From Hymenobacter actinosclerus (GTDB lineage Bacteria > Bacteroidota > Bacteroidia > Cytophagales > Hymenobacteraceae): 64,000 nt of DNA. This document shows, piece after piece, positions 47,390 through 55,993 of the stretch. Made by a program: the position numbers and the translations under genes. The first letter of the stretch is position 1. Each line of letters opens with the position of its first letter. The DNA lies in assembly GCF_900111515.1 (NCBI RefSeq), contig NZ_FOHS01000006.1, positions 62,001 to 126,000 of the forward strand, read 5' to 3'. Below the pieces are notes generated by a model. It did no database searches and was not told the DNA's origin. It saw only the letters and a program-made list of their open reading frames with translations.

Positions 47390-47991
47390 TTTTCCCCATT
47401 GTTGCCTTCGGCGACCCGGTACTGAAAACCCTCGCCAAACCCCTGCCCGCCGACTTTCCGGCGGCCGAGCTCGACCTGCTGATTGCCAACATGTACGAAA
47501 CCATGTACCACGCCCACGGCGTGGGGCTGGCCGCTCCGCAGGTGGGCAAAAGTATCCGCCTGTTCGTCATCGACTCGACGCCCATGCTCGATGAGGACGA
47601 GGACGGCAACTCGATTGTGGACGAGCCCACGGCGGCTCCCGTCAAGCGCGCCTTCATCAACCCCCAGATGCTGAGCGAAACCGGCGAGCCGTGGGCGTTC
47701 GAGGAAGGCTGCCTGAGCATCCCCGGCATCCGCGAGCGGGTGACGCGCTGCCCGGTTATCCGGCTGCGCTATGAGGACGAGCAGCGCCAGGTACGCGAGG
47801 AAACCTTCTCCGGCCTCACGGCCCGCGTTATTCAGCACGAGTACGACCACCTGGAGGGCGTGTTGTTCACCGATTATACCTCGGGCCTGCGCAAGCAACT
47901 GCTCAAGGGCAAGCTTGCCCGCATCAGCAAAGGCGACGTGGACGCCGACTACCGCATGCGCTTCGCCGCCCCCGCCGGCAGCCGGCGGTAG
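47386..47991 (+). CDS. def: Peptide deformylase
   Basis: Metalloenzyme removing the formyl group from nascent N-terminal methionine. The 201 residues show all three motifs: GVGLAAPQVG (45-54), EGCLSIPG with C109, and QHEYDH with H151, E152 and H155. It starts within the ruvX stop codon (ATGA overlap). The right-hand part of the gene (KAKLARISKGDVDADYRMRF) is the usual C-terminal helix. Its stop codon abuts an inverted repeat. The insertion DEDEDGNSIVDEPTAAPVK between strands is longer than in E. coli Def. Confidence 0.96.
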   Translation: MIFPIVAFGDPVLKTLAKPLPADFPAAELDLLIANMYETMYHAHGVGLAAPQVGKSIRLFVIDSTPMLDEDEDGNSIVDEPTAAPVKRAFINPQMLSETGEPWAFEEGCLSIPGIRERVTRCPVIRLRYEDEQRQVREETFSGLTARVIQHEYDHLEGVLFTDYTSGLRKQLLKGKLARISKGDVDADYRMRFAAPAGSRR

Positions 47992-48061
47992 TTGTTTGTT
48001 ATCAGTTGTTCGTTGTCAGGATGAGGTTCGTGCTGACAACGAACAACCGATAACAAACAAC
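47991..48061. repeat. Heptad inverted repeat filling a convergent spacer (GTTGTTT type)
   Basis: Arms 47991-48019 and 48033-48061 (29 bp, one mismatch) abut both stop codons: the left begins at the G of the def TAG, the right ends next to the stop of the minus-strand gene at 48062. The arms are made of 7-bp units such as GTTGTTT, GTTATCA, GTTGTTC, GTTGTCA. Confidence 0.85.
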
Positions 48062-49477
48062 TCACTTCCCCAATCGATACACGCCTTTGGTGCTGGTGGG
48101 CTGGTAGCGGCCGAATACGTGCGGGAGCTTGTAGCGCAGTTCGGGCAGCAGGTTGCGCTGGTCGATGAGGTACTGGGGCGGGTTGGGGCCGAGGCTGCGG
48201 GCCAGCCGGAACACGGCGGCGTACTCGTCGAGGTGGCCGAAATCGGCCTGGGCCAGGCGCCAGTCGAGGTAGGGCGAGGCGAGGCGGTTGTGAGCGTAGG
48301 GGCGCAGGCTGGGGCCGAGCACGAGCAGGCGCTGGCCCTGCAGGAAGTTGGTGCGCGGGTCGGGCTGCACGGCGTAGCGCGATTCGAGCGGCAGCTGCAA
48401 AGCCGTGTCAAGGAAGAACACGCCCCGGTAGCGCACCAGCAGTACGGCCCCCACCAGCAGCAGCAGCCCCACTTCGGGCACCCAGGCCCGCGCGGTTTTC
48501 TGCCACAGATACAGGCTGAAGTAGGCCGCGGGCGGCAGCAGCAGCACCAGCGTACCAGGGGCCACGCCGCGCCCGGCCACTGCCACGGCGGCGGCCACCA
48601 GCACCCACACCAGCATCAGCTGCTGAAATTTCACCTGAAACACGAGGCCCGGCGGCTTGGTGAGGCTGCGCACCAGCCCCAGCCCCAGCACCAGCCCCGG
48701 CAAAGCCAGCAGCCGCAGCTGCACGGGCAGCGGCAGCCCATCGGTGCCGGCTACCAGGCCGCTGAGCGTGGGCTGCAGATGAAACTTCAGGAAGCCGGGC
48801 AGCGAGTTGGTGTAGAGAAAGAACGTGCCCACCACCGCGTACGGAAACAGAAAGCCGCAGACCAGCAGCAGAAAACTCCGGAACGAGTTGGCCGCGAAGA
48901 TGACCACGGCAAACAGGCCCAGCAGCAGAAACAGCGCCAGCGGCAGGTAGCACAGCGCCGCCACGCCCACCAGAAAACCGGCCCGGAACAGGCGGCGGTT
49001 GTCGTAGCCCTCGCGCGAGGTGGGCAGCAGGGCGCTGAAACCGGCAATCAGGAAAGTGTGGCCCAGCAGCAGCGGCGAGAGGATGTCGAGGTCGGTGCTG
49101 ACGGCGCCCACCAGCAGGTACACCAGCGCCGCCAGGTAGCCGCGCTCGGGCAGCACGTCGGCGCGGTTGAGCACGAAGCTAAAGCGCAGGGCCTGAAACG
49201 CGAGCAGCGCCAGCGCCAGCAGCCGGTACAGCCACAGCGGCCGGCTGCTCACCAGCTCCAGCAGCCCGGCCAGGGCCGCAGCCAGCGGGGCGGTGCTGTC
49301 GTACAGGTCGCGGTAGAGGCGCACGCCTTCGCCCAGCCGCTCGCCCACCAGCATCCCGCGCAGCTCGACGGGCATCAGCGGCAGGCCCCACCAGAGCAGC
49401 GGCAGCCGCAGCGCCAGCATGAGCAGCAGCAGCGCAAACAGGCGGGTGAGCAGGGAGCTTTTGAAAAACTGAAGCAA
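48062..49477 (-). CDS. Polytopic membrane protein, GT-C-like
   Basis: Integral membrane protein of 471 residues with ten or more hydrophobic segments, and a C-terminal soluble region of about 90 residues ending RYQPTSTKGVYRLGK. An early loop GERLGEGVRLYRDLYDSTAPLAAALAG recalls the first-loop Asp motif of GT-C glycosyltransferases (GT39/ArnT-like, 'Y.D..DS.APL.'). Beyond that I could not recognise the family. A lipid-linked sugar transferase is one possibility. It has a -7 element at 49518-49525 on the minus strand. It is convergent with def and divergent from rbfA. Confidence 0.75.
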   Translation of the reverse strand: MLQFFKSSLLTRLFALLLLMLALRLPLLWWGLPLMPVELRGMLVGERLGEGVRLYRDLYDSTAPLAAALAGLLELVSSRPLWLYRLLALALLAFQALRFSFVLNRADVLPERGYLAALVYLLVGAVSTDLDILSPLLLGHTFLIAGFSALLPTSREGYDNRRLFRAGFLVGVAALCYLPLALFLLLGLFAVVIFAANSFRSFLLLVCGFLFPYAVVGTFFLYTNSLPGFLKFHLQPTLSGLVAGTDGLPLPVQLRLLALPGLVLGLGLVRSLTKPPGLVFQVKFQQLMLVWVLVAAAVAVAGRGVAPGTLVLLLPPAAYFSLYLWQKTARAWVPEVGLLLLVGAVLLVRYRGVFFLDTALQLPLESRYAVQPDPRTNFLQGQRLLVLGPSLRPYAHNRLASPYLDWRLAQADFGHLDEYAAVFRLARSLGPNPPQYLIDQRNLLPELRYKLPHVFGRYQPTSTKGVYRLGK

Positions 49478-49517
49478 GGGTTCGGAAGATGAAGGCCTGG
49501 GGAACGGGGTTGAGGGG

Positions 49518-49525
49518 CAAAGATA
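49518..49525 (-). promoter_or_regulatory. Putative -7 element of the polytopic membrane protein gene
   Basis: The minus strand reads TATCTTTG, 41 bp upstream of the start at 49477. Confidence 0.5.
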
Positions 49526-49533
49526 CTCTCATC

Positions 49534-49608
49534 CGGAGCGCAGCGAAGGACCTGGCCAGCAGCTAACAGCAAATACCACCCGCTCTGTAGGCCCTTCGCT
49601 GCGCTCCG
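49534..49608. repeat. REP-like hairpin (CGGAGCGCAGCGAAGG)
   Basis: CGGAGCGCAGCGAAGG (49534-49549) pairs perfectly with CCTTCGCTGCGCTCCG (49593-49608). The core GAGCGCAGCGAAG is shared with copy 3 of the REP-like family (43650). It lies in the divergent gap between the membrane protein gene and rbfA. Confidence 0.75.
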
Positions 49609-49616
49609 GACGGCCG

Positions 49617-49624
49617 TATCTTTG
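49617..49624 (+). promoter_or_regulatory. Putative -7 element of rbfA
   Basis: TATCTTTG lies 79 bp upstream of the rbfA ATG. A second match (TATCTTTG, 49686-49693) is only 10 bp from the start. Confidence 0.45.
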
Positions 49625-49702
49625 CCGGCCCGCTGTTCTTTCCGTTGCTCAGCCTCCGGTACCTTAGTCCCCCGGCCCTAATTCTTATCTTTGTGCCCTC
49701 TT

Positions 49703-50167
49703 ATGGAAAGCAAACGACAACAAAAAGTAGCCAGCCTGCTCCAGCAGGAGCTGGCGGCCGTATTTCAGCGCGACCTGCCGCACCTGTTTCCGGGCCTGCC
49801 GCCGGGCATCAACCTGGTGCGCGTGTCGCCCGACCTGGGCGTGGCCCGCGTGTACCTGAGCGTGCTCAGCATTGGCAGCGCCGCCGACAAGGCCAGCCAG
49901 GGCGAAGCGCAGATGGTGCTGGTGAAGGACAACGGCAAGCCCATCCGGCAGGCCCTGGCCAAGCGCATCCGCCGCCAGCTGCGCATTGTGCCCGAGCTGG
50001 TCTTCTTCCTCGACGACTCGGCCGCCTATGCCGCCCAGATGGACCGCGTGTTCGGCGACCTGGAAATTCCGGCCGCCCCCACCGCCCCTACCCCCGCCGA
50101 AGACACCGACGCAGCTACCCGCCCCGGCGGCCCGCGCCCGCGCCTGTTCGGCGGCTCGGAGGAGTAG
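49703..50167 (+). CDS. rbfA: 30S ribosome-binding factor RbfA
   Basis: KH-domain protein involved in 30S subunit maturation. From ATG 49703 (MESKRQQKVASLLQQEL) the product has 154 residues; an in-frame start four codons upstream is possible. The core shows VRVSPDLGVARVYLSVL, LAKRIRRQLRIVPELVFFLDDS and the C-terminal Pro/Thr-rich tail, which looks disordered. It begins a same-strand series with a methyltransferase, a small coiled-coil protein and a LolE-type permease, though with repeat elements between them. Confidence 0.93.
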   Translation: MESKRQQKVASLLQQELAAVFQRDLPHLFPGLPPGINLVRVSPDLGVARVYLSVLSIGSAADKASQGEAQMVLVKDNGKPIRQALAKRIRRQLRIVPELVFFLDDSAAYAAQMDRVFGDLEIPAAPTAPTPAEDTDAATRPGGPRPRLFGGSEE

Positions 50168-50312
50168 TGAGGTGGTGAAATGGTGAAATGGTGAGTTGCC
50201 GTTCAACCAGTTTCCATCGGCCAACGAGCTGTTCAGGCAGTTGTTGGCCCCTGCTTTCGCTAGTTGGCCCGCCCAACGTCAACTCACCATTTCACCATCT
50301 CACTAGTTCACC
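50165..50312. repeat. 8-bp periodic inverted repeat (GGTGAAAT type)
   Basis: The left arm is GTGGTGAAAT, GGTGAAAT, GGTGAGTT (50169-50196). The right arm is CTCACCAT, TTCACCAT, CTCACTAG, TTCACCAC (50283-50314). The middle contains GTTGGCC/GGCCAAC pairs. It lies just upstream of the TTG start of the methyltransferase. Confidence 0.75.
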
Positions 50313-50314
50313 AC

Positions 50315-51124
50315 TTGCATTACGACCCGATTAAAAAGTCGCTCGGCGACGTGTTCAACCGCACTCCCTGGCTGCGGCGGCTCTTTTATCATCTGCTCGA
50401 TTTGCTGCTGCTGCGCACCTGGCACGTGCACCGCGAGCTGCGCGCCTGGGGCAAGGGCCGCACCCAGGAAGCCCTTACTATTCTGGACGCCGGCTCGGGC
50501 TACGGGCAGTACACCTACTGGCTGGCCGGCCAGAGCCCGAAATGGGAAATTCTGGCCGTTGATGTAAAGGAGGAGCAGGTGGCCGATTCCAACCGCTTCT
50601 TCCGCCAGATTGGCCGCGTGAATGCCCAGTTCGCCGTGCAGGACCTGGTGCTCTACCAGCAGCCCAACACCTTCGACCTGGCCCTGTCGGTGGACGTGAT
50701 GGAGCACATTCTGGAAGACGTGGAGGTGTTCAAAAACATCCACGCCTCGCTCAAGGACGGCGGCATGCTGCTCATCTCCACCCCCAGCGACCAGGGCGGC
50801 TCCGATGTGCACTCCGACGGCGAAACCAGCTTTATTGAGGAACACGTGCGCGACGGCTACAACATCCACGAAATCCAGCAGAAGCTGCGCACGGCCGGTT
50901 TCGAGCGGATTGAGGCCCGCTACAGCTACGGCGAGCCGGGCCAGATTTCGTGGCGCCTGAGCATGAAGTACCCCATCCAGCTGCTGGGCGCCTCGAAGTG
51001 GTTTTTCCTGCTGCTGCCCTTCTACTACCTCGTCACCTTCCCCTTCTGCCTGCTGCTGAACTGGCTCGATGCCAGCACCACGCACGAGTCGGGCACCGGT
51101 CTGATTGTAAAGGCCTGGAAATAG
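50315..51124 (+). CDS. Class I SAM-dependent methyltransferase with C-terminal membrane helix
   Basis: I choose the TTG at 50315 (MHYDPIKKSLGDVFNRTPWL), because upstream bases belong to an inverted repeat; product 269 residues. SAM motif I is ILDAGSGYG (57-65), followed by ILAVDVKEEQV and LSVDVMEHILED. A C-terminal hydrophobic stretch (KWFFLLLPFYYLVTF, about 225-245) suggests membrane attachment and thus a lipid or quinone-like substrate, by inference. It follows rbfA and precedes the LolE-type permease on the same strand. The pattern is Methyltransf_11/23-like; substrate unknown. Confidence 0.87.
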   Translation: MHYDPIKKSLGDVFNRTPWLRRLFYHLLDLLLLRTWHVHRELRAWGKGRTQEALTILDAGSGYGQYTYWLAGQSPKWEILAVDVKEEQVADSNRFFRQIGRVNAQFAVQDLVLYQQPNTFDLALSVDVMEHILEDVEVFKNIHASLKDGGMLLISTPSDQGGSDVHSDGETSFIEEHVRDGYNIHEIQQKLRTAGFERIEARYSYGEPGQISWRLSMKYPIQLLGASKWFFLLLPFYYLVTFPFCLLLNWLDASTTHESGTGLIVKAWK

Positions 51125-51179
51125 ACCTTTCCGGCCCAACGGCGTATCTTGGCTGCGGAACCCATTCAATTGCGTTGTT

Positions 51180-51452
51180 ATGGCCGACAAGTACAACTAC
51201 TCGGAGGTGATTTCGGAGATGCTCATTCAGTTGCAGCAGCACAGCGAGGTGCTTATCGGAATGCAGCAAACCCAGGAACGCATCCTCGACCGGCTTGACC
51301 GGGGCGAGGCGGGCTTCAACTATTGCGCCAGCGCCGTGCTCGGCCATCTGGCGGCCATTCGCTCCGATTTGCGCGACGTGCGCACTACCGTGCTCCAGGA
51401 CCACGAGGAGCGCCTGCGCCGCCGCCAAGATTTCATGCGCCGCGCCAGCTAA
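51180..51452 (+). CDS. Small coiled-coil hypothetical protein
   Basis: Ninety residues, mostly helical with heptad-like Leu/Ile pattern (ISEMLIQLQQHSEVLIGMQQTQERILDRLDRGE) and a second basic helix DHEERLRRRQDFMRRAS. It starts at ATG 51180, just after a TATCTTGG near-consensus -7. I could not assign a family; small helical proteins of this kind are frequent in the phylum. It may be an adaptor of the neighbouring permease, but there is no evidence. Confidence 0.7.
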   Translation: MADKYNYSEVISEMLIQLQQHSEVLIGMQQTQERILDRLDRGEAGFNYCASAVLGHLAAIRSDLRDVRTTVLQDHEERLRRRQDFMRRAS

Positions 51453-51509
51453 CCTCCTTCCGCTGCCCTTTTACCCTTTCACTCCGCCCTGCCCCGGCCC
51501 GCCCCGCAC

Positions 51510-52736
51510 GTGAACGTACCCTTGCTCATTGCCCGGCGTTATTTTCTCTCCAAGAAGAAGCGCAACATTATCAGCATCATCTCCAACATCTCGATGGTGG
51601 GGGTGGCGGTGGGCACTACGGCGCTTATTATTGTGCTCTCCGTTTTCAACGGCCTCGAAGACCTGGTGCGCAGCCTCTACGGCAAGTCCGACCCCGACCT
51701 GGTGGTGACGGCCGTGCAGGGCAAGTCGTTCGAGCTGACGGCCCCGCTGCTGGTGCGGGTGCAGCGCACGCCCGGCGTGCGGCTGGTAACCGAGGTGATT
51801 GAGGACAACGCCCTGCTGCAGTACCGCGACCGGCAGATGGTGGTGAAAATGAAGGGCGTATCGGATAACTACCACTACCAGAGCAACATCGATTCGGCCA
51901 TTGTCGATGGCAGCTCCACGCTGCAGCGCGAGGGCCGCGACTACGCCCTGCTCGGGGCCGGAGTCCAGCACGAGCTCAGCATCGCCCTCGACAACCGCTT
52001 TGCCCCCATGCGCCTGCTCTACCCCAAGGCCGGTAAGTTCAAGGTTTCCATGGATCCCGATGCCTATTTCACCCAGAAAAACATTCTGGCCGGGGGCGTT
52101 TTCCTGATCGAGCAGCGCATCGACGACAGCTACATTTTTGTGCCCCTGGAGTTTGCCCGCGACCTGCTCGGCTACGGCACCCGCCGCACGGGCCTGGAGG
52201 TGAAGGTAAAGGCCGGCCAGGAAATCGAGCAGGTGCAGAAAACGCTGCGCGAGCGGCTGGGCCCCACGTTTAAGGTGCTCAACTCCGACGAGCAGCACGT
52301 GTCGCTGCTCAAGGCCATCAAGGTCGAGAAGATGTTCGTGTTCATCACCTTCGCCTTCATTCTGCTCATTGCCAGCATCAACATCTTCTTCTCGCTCTCG
52401 ATGCTGGTCATTGACAAGAAGAAGGACATGGCCGTGCTCATGGCCATGGGCGCCGACCAGCGCACGATCCGCAACATCTTCCTGTTCGAGGGGGCCATTG
52501 TGGCCCAGGTGGGCGCCATTGCCGGGCTGGTAATTGGGGTAAGCATCTGCTGGATTCAGCAGACCTTCCATATCGTGAGCATGGGCATGGCTACGAGCGT
52601 GGTCGATGCCTATCCGGTGAAAATGCAGCTGTCCGATATCGTGCTCACCGGCATTGCTATCATCTTCATTACCATTGCCGTATCCATCCGCCCGGCCCTG
52701 AACGCCTCCCGCCTCGACGTGCGCGACAACCTGTAG
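51510..52736 (+). CDS. LolE/LolC-type FtsX-like permease
   Basis: Inner-membrane protein of 408 residues, an FtsX/MacB-type ABC permease of the lipoprotein-releasing type. Translation begins at the GTG at 51510 (MNVPLLIARRYFLSKKKRNIISIISNISM). One N-terminal helix (about 22-45), a periplasmic domain of about 220 residues with QSNIDSAIVDGSS, and three C-terminal helices (FVFITFAFILLIASINIFFS, VAQVGAIAGLVIGVSI, and a last one) are visible. The ATPase partner is not next to it. A long terminator hairpin follows. In Bacteroidota a similar permease often sits downstream of rbfA, so the order looks ancestral. Confidence 0.92.
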   Translation: MNVPLLIARRYFLSKKKRNIISIISNISMVGVAVGTTALIIVLSVFNGLEDLVRSLYGKSDPDLVVTAVQGKSFELTAPLLVRVQRTPGVRLVTEVIEDNALLQYRDRQMVVKMKGVSDNYHYQSNIDSAIVDGSSTLQREGRDYALLGAGVQHELSIALDNRFAPMRLLYPKAGKFKVSMDPDAYFTQKNILAGGVFLIEQRIDDSYIFVPLEFARDLLGYGTRRTGLEVKVKAGQEIEQVQKTLRERLGPTFKVLNSDEQHVSLLKAIKVEKMFVFITFAFILLIASINIFFSLSMLVIDKKKDMAVLMAMGADQRTIRNIFLFEGAIVAQVGAIAGLVIGVSICWIQQTFHIVSMGMATSVVDAYPVKMQLSDIVLTGIAIIFITIAVSIRPALNASRLDVRDNL

Positions 52737-52746
52737 CCGGCCCTTC

Positions 52747-52812
52747 AAACCGGGCCGTGTTCGTTGCCCCGCCCCGCCCGGCGGAGCGCCGCAACGAACA
52801 CGGCCCGGTTTT
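52747..52812 (+). terminator. Terminator of the LolE-type gene
   Basis: AAACCGGGCCGTGTTCGTTGC (52747-52767) pairs with GCAACGAACACGGCCCGGTTT (52791-52811). The loop holds a second GC-rich palindrome. A TTTTATTTT run follows. Confidence 0.88.
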
Positions 52813-52896
52813 ATTTTCCTGTCGACCTTCGTTATTGGCTAAAATTAACCTATTTAGCGGGCTGTTTACGTTTCATTGCCCCAACTAAGTTTGACC

Positions 52897-55878
52897 ATGA
52901 AGGTCTCAACTACTGAGCCGTTTCAGATTGTTTATTCGCTGCTGGAGCATGAATATCTGGGCTATCTGTTCGAGTCGTACGTGGTGCAGCGCAACGAGCG
53001 CGGGCAGCTGACGCTGCTGCACCAGACCGTATCGGGCAAGAACGCGGCTGAGTTTGCCGCCGGCCTCAACGCCACCGATTTCGAGCTGGTCGCCCTCACC
53101 GACCAGATTGGCCAGGACGCCGTTATCAAGAAGTTCGGCCCCAAAAAGAAGACCACCCCGGCCGATTTCTTCCTGAAGGTGTACGACCCCGAAAAGGGCG
53201 ACAAGGCGCTGCAGGAGGCCATCTGCGCCTACGTGCAGGAGCGCCTGGGGCAGATTCTGGCCCGGCTGGCGGGCAAGTGCGTGTTTATTATGGGCCGCGA
53301 CGGCGAGCCGACCTGGCGCGAGATTTCCCTGGCCCCGGAGCCGGCCTCGGTACTGTTCCATTTCCGGCGCAACGAGGAAAATACCCACTACTTTCCCACC
53401 ATCCAGTACCAGGGCCAGAAGCTCGACTTTCAGTACAAAAATGCGGTAGTCGTGTGCGAGCAGCCGGGCTGGCTGCTGGTGGGCGACGTGCTGCACAACT
53501 TCCGCAACGAGGTAGACGGCAAGAAGCTCAAGCCCTTCCTCAACAAGAAGTTCATCGTTATTCCGCGGCAGGTCGAAGACAGCTACTTCCGCAAGTTCGT
53601 GGCCCCGCTGGTCGAGTCGTTCGACGTGCATGCCCGCGGCTTCGATATCCGCTCCGAACGCTACGTGGCCCGGCCCCAGCTCACGTTTTCCGATGCGCCC
53701 GCAGCTCCTGCCGCGCCGGCGGCGGCGGGCGTGGCGGCGCCCCGGCCGGGCCGCCGGGCTGCCGGCGCAACCGCTGCGGCCGCGGTTGCCCCGTCCGCCC
53801 CGTCCGCCAACCACATCCACTTCGACCTGAGCTTCCGCTACGGCCCCCACACGGTGCCCTCCGACCACGACAAGCGCGTGTGCGTGAAGCTGGAAAAGCA
53901 GGCCGACAACTACGTGTTCTACCGCCTCATCCGCGACCTCGACCAGGAGCAGGAAGTGGTGCGCGAGCTGCAGAACCGGGCCCTGGAGGTGCAGGGCGGC
54001 CGCGCCATGCTCGACAAGGCCACCGCCTTCCGCTGGCTCCACGACCACACCGACGAGCTGATCCAGCGCGGCTTCACGGTGAAGCAGGGCCGCTCCTCTG
54101 GCAAGGACTACTTCATCGGCCCGGTGTCGGTGGAAGTGGGCATCACCGAAACCAACGACTGGTTCGACGTGCACGGGGTGGTGCGCTTCGGCGAGTTTGA
54201 GATTCCGTTCATCAAGCTGCGGCCTTACATTCTCAACAAGCGGCCCGAGTTCCGGCTGCCCAACGGCCAGATTGCCATTATTCCGGAAGAGTGGTTTGCG
54301 CAGTATCTGGAGCTGTTTGCCTTCGCCGAGGACCACAACGAGGGCCTGAGCTTGCGCAAGCACCATGTGTCGCTGGTGGCCGATCTGCAGAGCGGCAACC
54401 TGGCCACCGTGCTGATGTCGCGCAAGCTGGAGCAGCTGCGCGAGTTCGAAATGGTGGCCGAGGAGCCCATGCCGGCCACCTTCCGGGGCGAGTTGCGCCC
54501 CTACCAGAAGGCCGGCTACGACTGGCTGCACTTCGTGCAGAACTACCAGTTTGGCGGCTGCCTGGCCGACGATATGGGGCTGGGGAAGACGATTCAGGCG
54601 CTGGCCCTGCTGCTGCAGCGCAAGGAAACGGCGGCGGCCAACGGCGCGGCCTCGCTGCTGGTAATGCCCACTTCGCTGGTGTACAACTGGATGACCGAGG
54701 CGTTCAAGTTCGCGCCCGGCCTGCGCCTGCTCATCTATACCGGCACCTACCGCGAGAAAGATGTGGCCCAGTTCGCCGACTACGACGTGGTACTGACCAG
54801 CTACGGCATTGTGCGCCTCGACATCGAGCTGCTCAAAACCTACCAGTTCGACTACGTGATTCTCGACGAGTCGCAGGCCATTAAAAACCCCGGCTCGACC
54901 ACCTCGCAGGCCGTGCGCCAGCTGCCGGCCCGCCACCGCCTGATTCTGACCGGCACGCCGGTGGAAAACAGCACCATGGATTTGTGGTCGCAGATGTCGT
55001 TCATTAACCCGGGCTTGCTGGGCACGCAGGCTTTTTTCCGCAAGGAATTCCTCAAGCCTATCGAAAAGCACCAGGACGAGGACAAGCGTCGCCGGCTGCA
55101 CGCGCTCATCAAGCCCTTCATTCTGCGCCGCCACAAGGCCCAGGTGGCCACCGAGCTGCCCGACAAGATTGAAAACCTGAACTACTGCGCCATGACCGAC
55201 GAGCAGGCGCAGTTCTACGAGGAAACCAAGAGCCACTACCGCAACCTGATTCTGCAGAACCTGGAGGAAACCGGCTCGGCCAACACCCAGTTCGTGCTGC
55301 TGCAGGGCCTGACCAAGCTGCGCCTGATTGCCAACCACCCCCGCCTGGCCGACCCGAATTACAGCCACGAGTCGGGCAAGCTGCGCGAGGTGGTGCGCAT
55401 GATAAAAAGCGTGGTGGCCGAGGGGCACAAGGTGCTTGTGTTTAGCCAGTTCGTTAAGCACCTGGCCCTGGTGCGCACCGCCCTCGACGAGCGGCAGGTG
55501 GCCTACGCCTACCTCGACGGCAACACCCGCGACCGGCACGCCGAGGTGCAGCGCTTCCAGGATACGCCCGAGCTGCGCGTGTTCCTCATCAGCCTGAAAG
55601 CGGGCGGCGTGGGCCTCAACCTCACGGCCGCCGACTACGTGTTCCTGCTCGACCCCTGGTGGAACCCGGCCGTAGAGGCCCAGGCCGTCGACCGCGCCCA
55701 CCGCATCGGCCAGGAGCGCACGGTATTCACCTACAAGTTCATCAGCCGCGGCACCGTGGAGGAGAAAATCCTGGCCCTGCAGCGCAAGAAAATCCAACTC
55801 GTGACGGACCTGATTTCCACCGACGAAGCCGTCATCAAAAACCTGACAAAGGAAGATATTGAGGAGCTGTTAGCCTAG
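52897..55878 (+). CDS. SNF2-family DEAD/DEAH box helicase
   Basis: DNA-dependent ATPase of 993 residues from ATG 52897; a TTG at 52876 is an alternative start. Walker A DDMGLGKT is at 558-565, the DExx box reads DESQ at 657-660. Later comes LTGTPVENS, and motif VI QAVDRAHRIGQ at 929-939. The N-terminal half (about 1-520) is a large uncharacterised region found in bacterial SNF2 proteins, with an Ala/Pro-rich linker near 265-305. Bacterial SNF2 proteins of this type (RapA is a distant example) may act on RNA polymerase or DNA; target not known. No restriction or defence genes are adjacent, so a defence role is unlikely here. Confidence 0.93.
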   Translation: MKVSTTEPFQIVYSLLEHEYLGYLFESYVVQRNERGQLTLLHQTVSGKNAAEFAAGLNATDFELVALTDQIGQDAVIKKFGPKKKTTPADFFLKVYDPEKGDKALQEAICAYVQERLGQILARLAGKCVFIMGRDGEPTWREISLAPEPASVLFHFRRNEENTHYFPTIQYQGQKLDFQYKNAVVVCEQPGWLLVGDVLHNFRNEVDGKKLKPFLNKKFIVIPRQVEDSYFRKFVAPLVESFDVHARGFDIRSERYVARPQLTFSDAPAAPAAPAAAGVAAPRPGRRAAGATAAAAVAPSAPSANHIHFDLSFRYGPHTVPSDHDKRVCVKLEKQADNYVFYRLIRDLDQEQEVVRELQNRALEVQGGRAMLDKATAFRWLHDHTDELIQRGFTVKQGRSSGKDYFIGPVSVEVGITETNDWFDVHGVVRFGEFEIPFIKLRPYILNKRPEFRLPNGQIAIIPEEWFAQYLELFAFAEDHNEGLSLRKHHVSLVADLQSGNLATVLMSRKLEQLREFEMVAEEPMPATFRGELRPYQKAGYDWLHFVQNYQFGGCLADDMGLGKTIQALALLLQRKETAAANGAASLLVMPTSLVYNWMTEAFKFAPGLRLLIYTGTYREKDVAQFADYDVVLTSYGIVRLDIELLKTYQFDYVILDESQAIKNPGSTTSQAVRQLPARHRLILTGTPVENSTMDLWSQMSFINPGLLGTQAFFRKEFLKPIEKHQDEDKRRRLHALIKPFILRRHKAQVATELPDKIENLNYCAMTDEQAQFYEETKSHYRNLILQNLEETGSANTQFVLLQGLTKLRLIANHPRLADPNYSHESGKLREVVRMIKSVVAEGHKVLVFSQFVKHLALVRTALDERQVAYAYLDGNTRDRHAEVQRFQDTPELRVFLISLKAGGVGLNLTAADYVFLLDPWWNPAVEAQAVDRAHRIGQERTVFTYKFISRGTVEEKILALQRKKIQLVTDLISTDEAVIKNLTKEDIEELLA

Positions 55879-55993
55879 GTACCAGCCGGCATTTCAAGTA
55901 GCTCTATAGGGTATTGCCAGCCCAGGCTACGCCAGTGAGCTATCGGCGCAATGGGTTGAGTAGAGTCTTGTTTACCTTGATAATCTGATTTTT

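Noticed and set aside
52906..55797. A 963-codon minus-strand open frame antisense to the SNF2 gene
   Set aside because: A result of high GC and codon bias; composition is unnatural and it has no recognisable motif.
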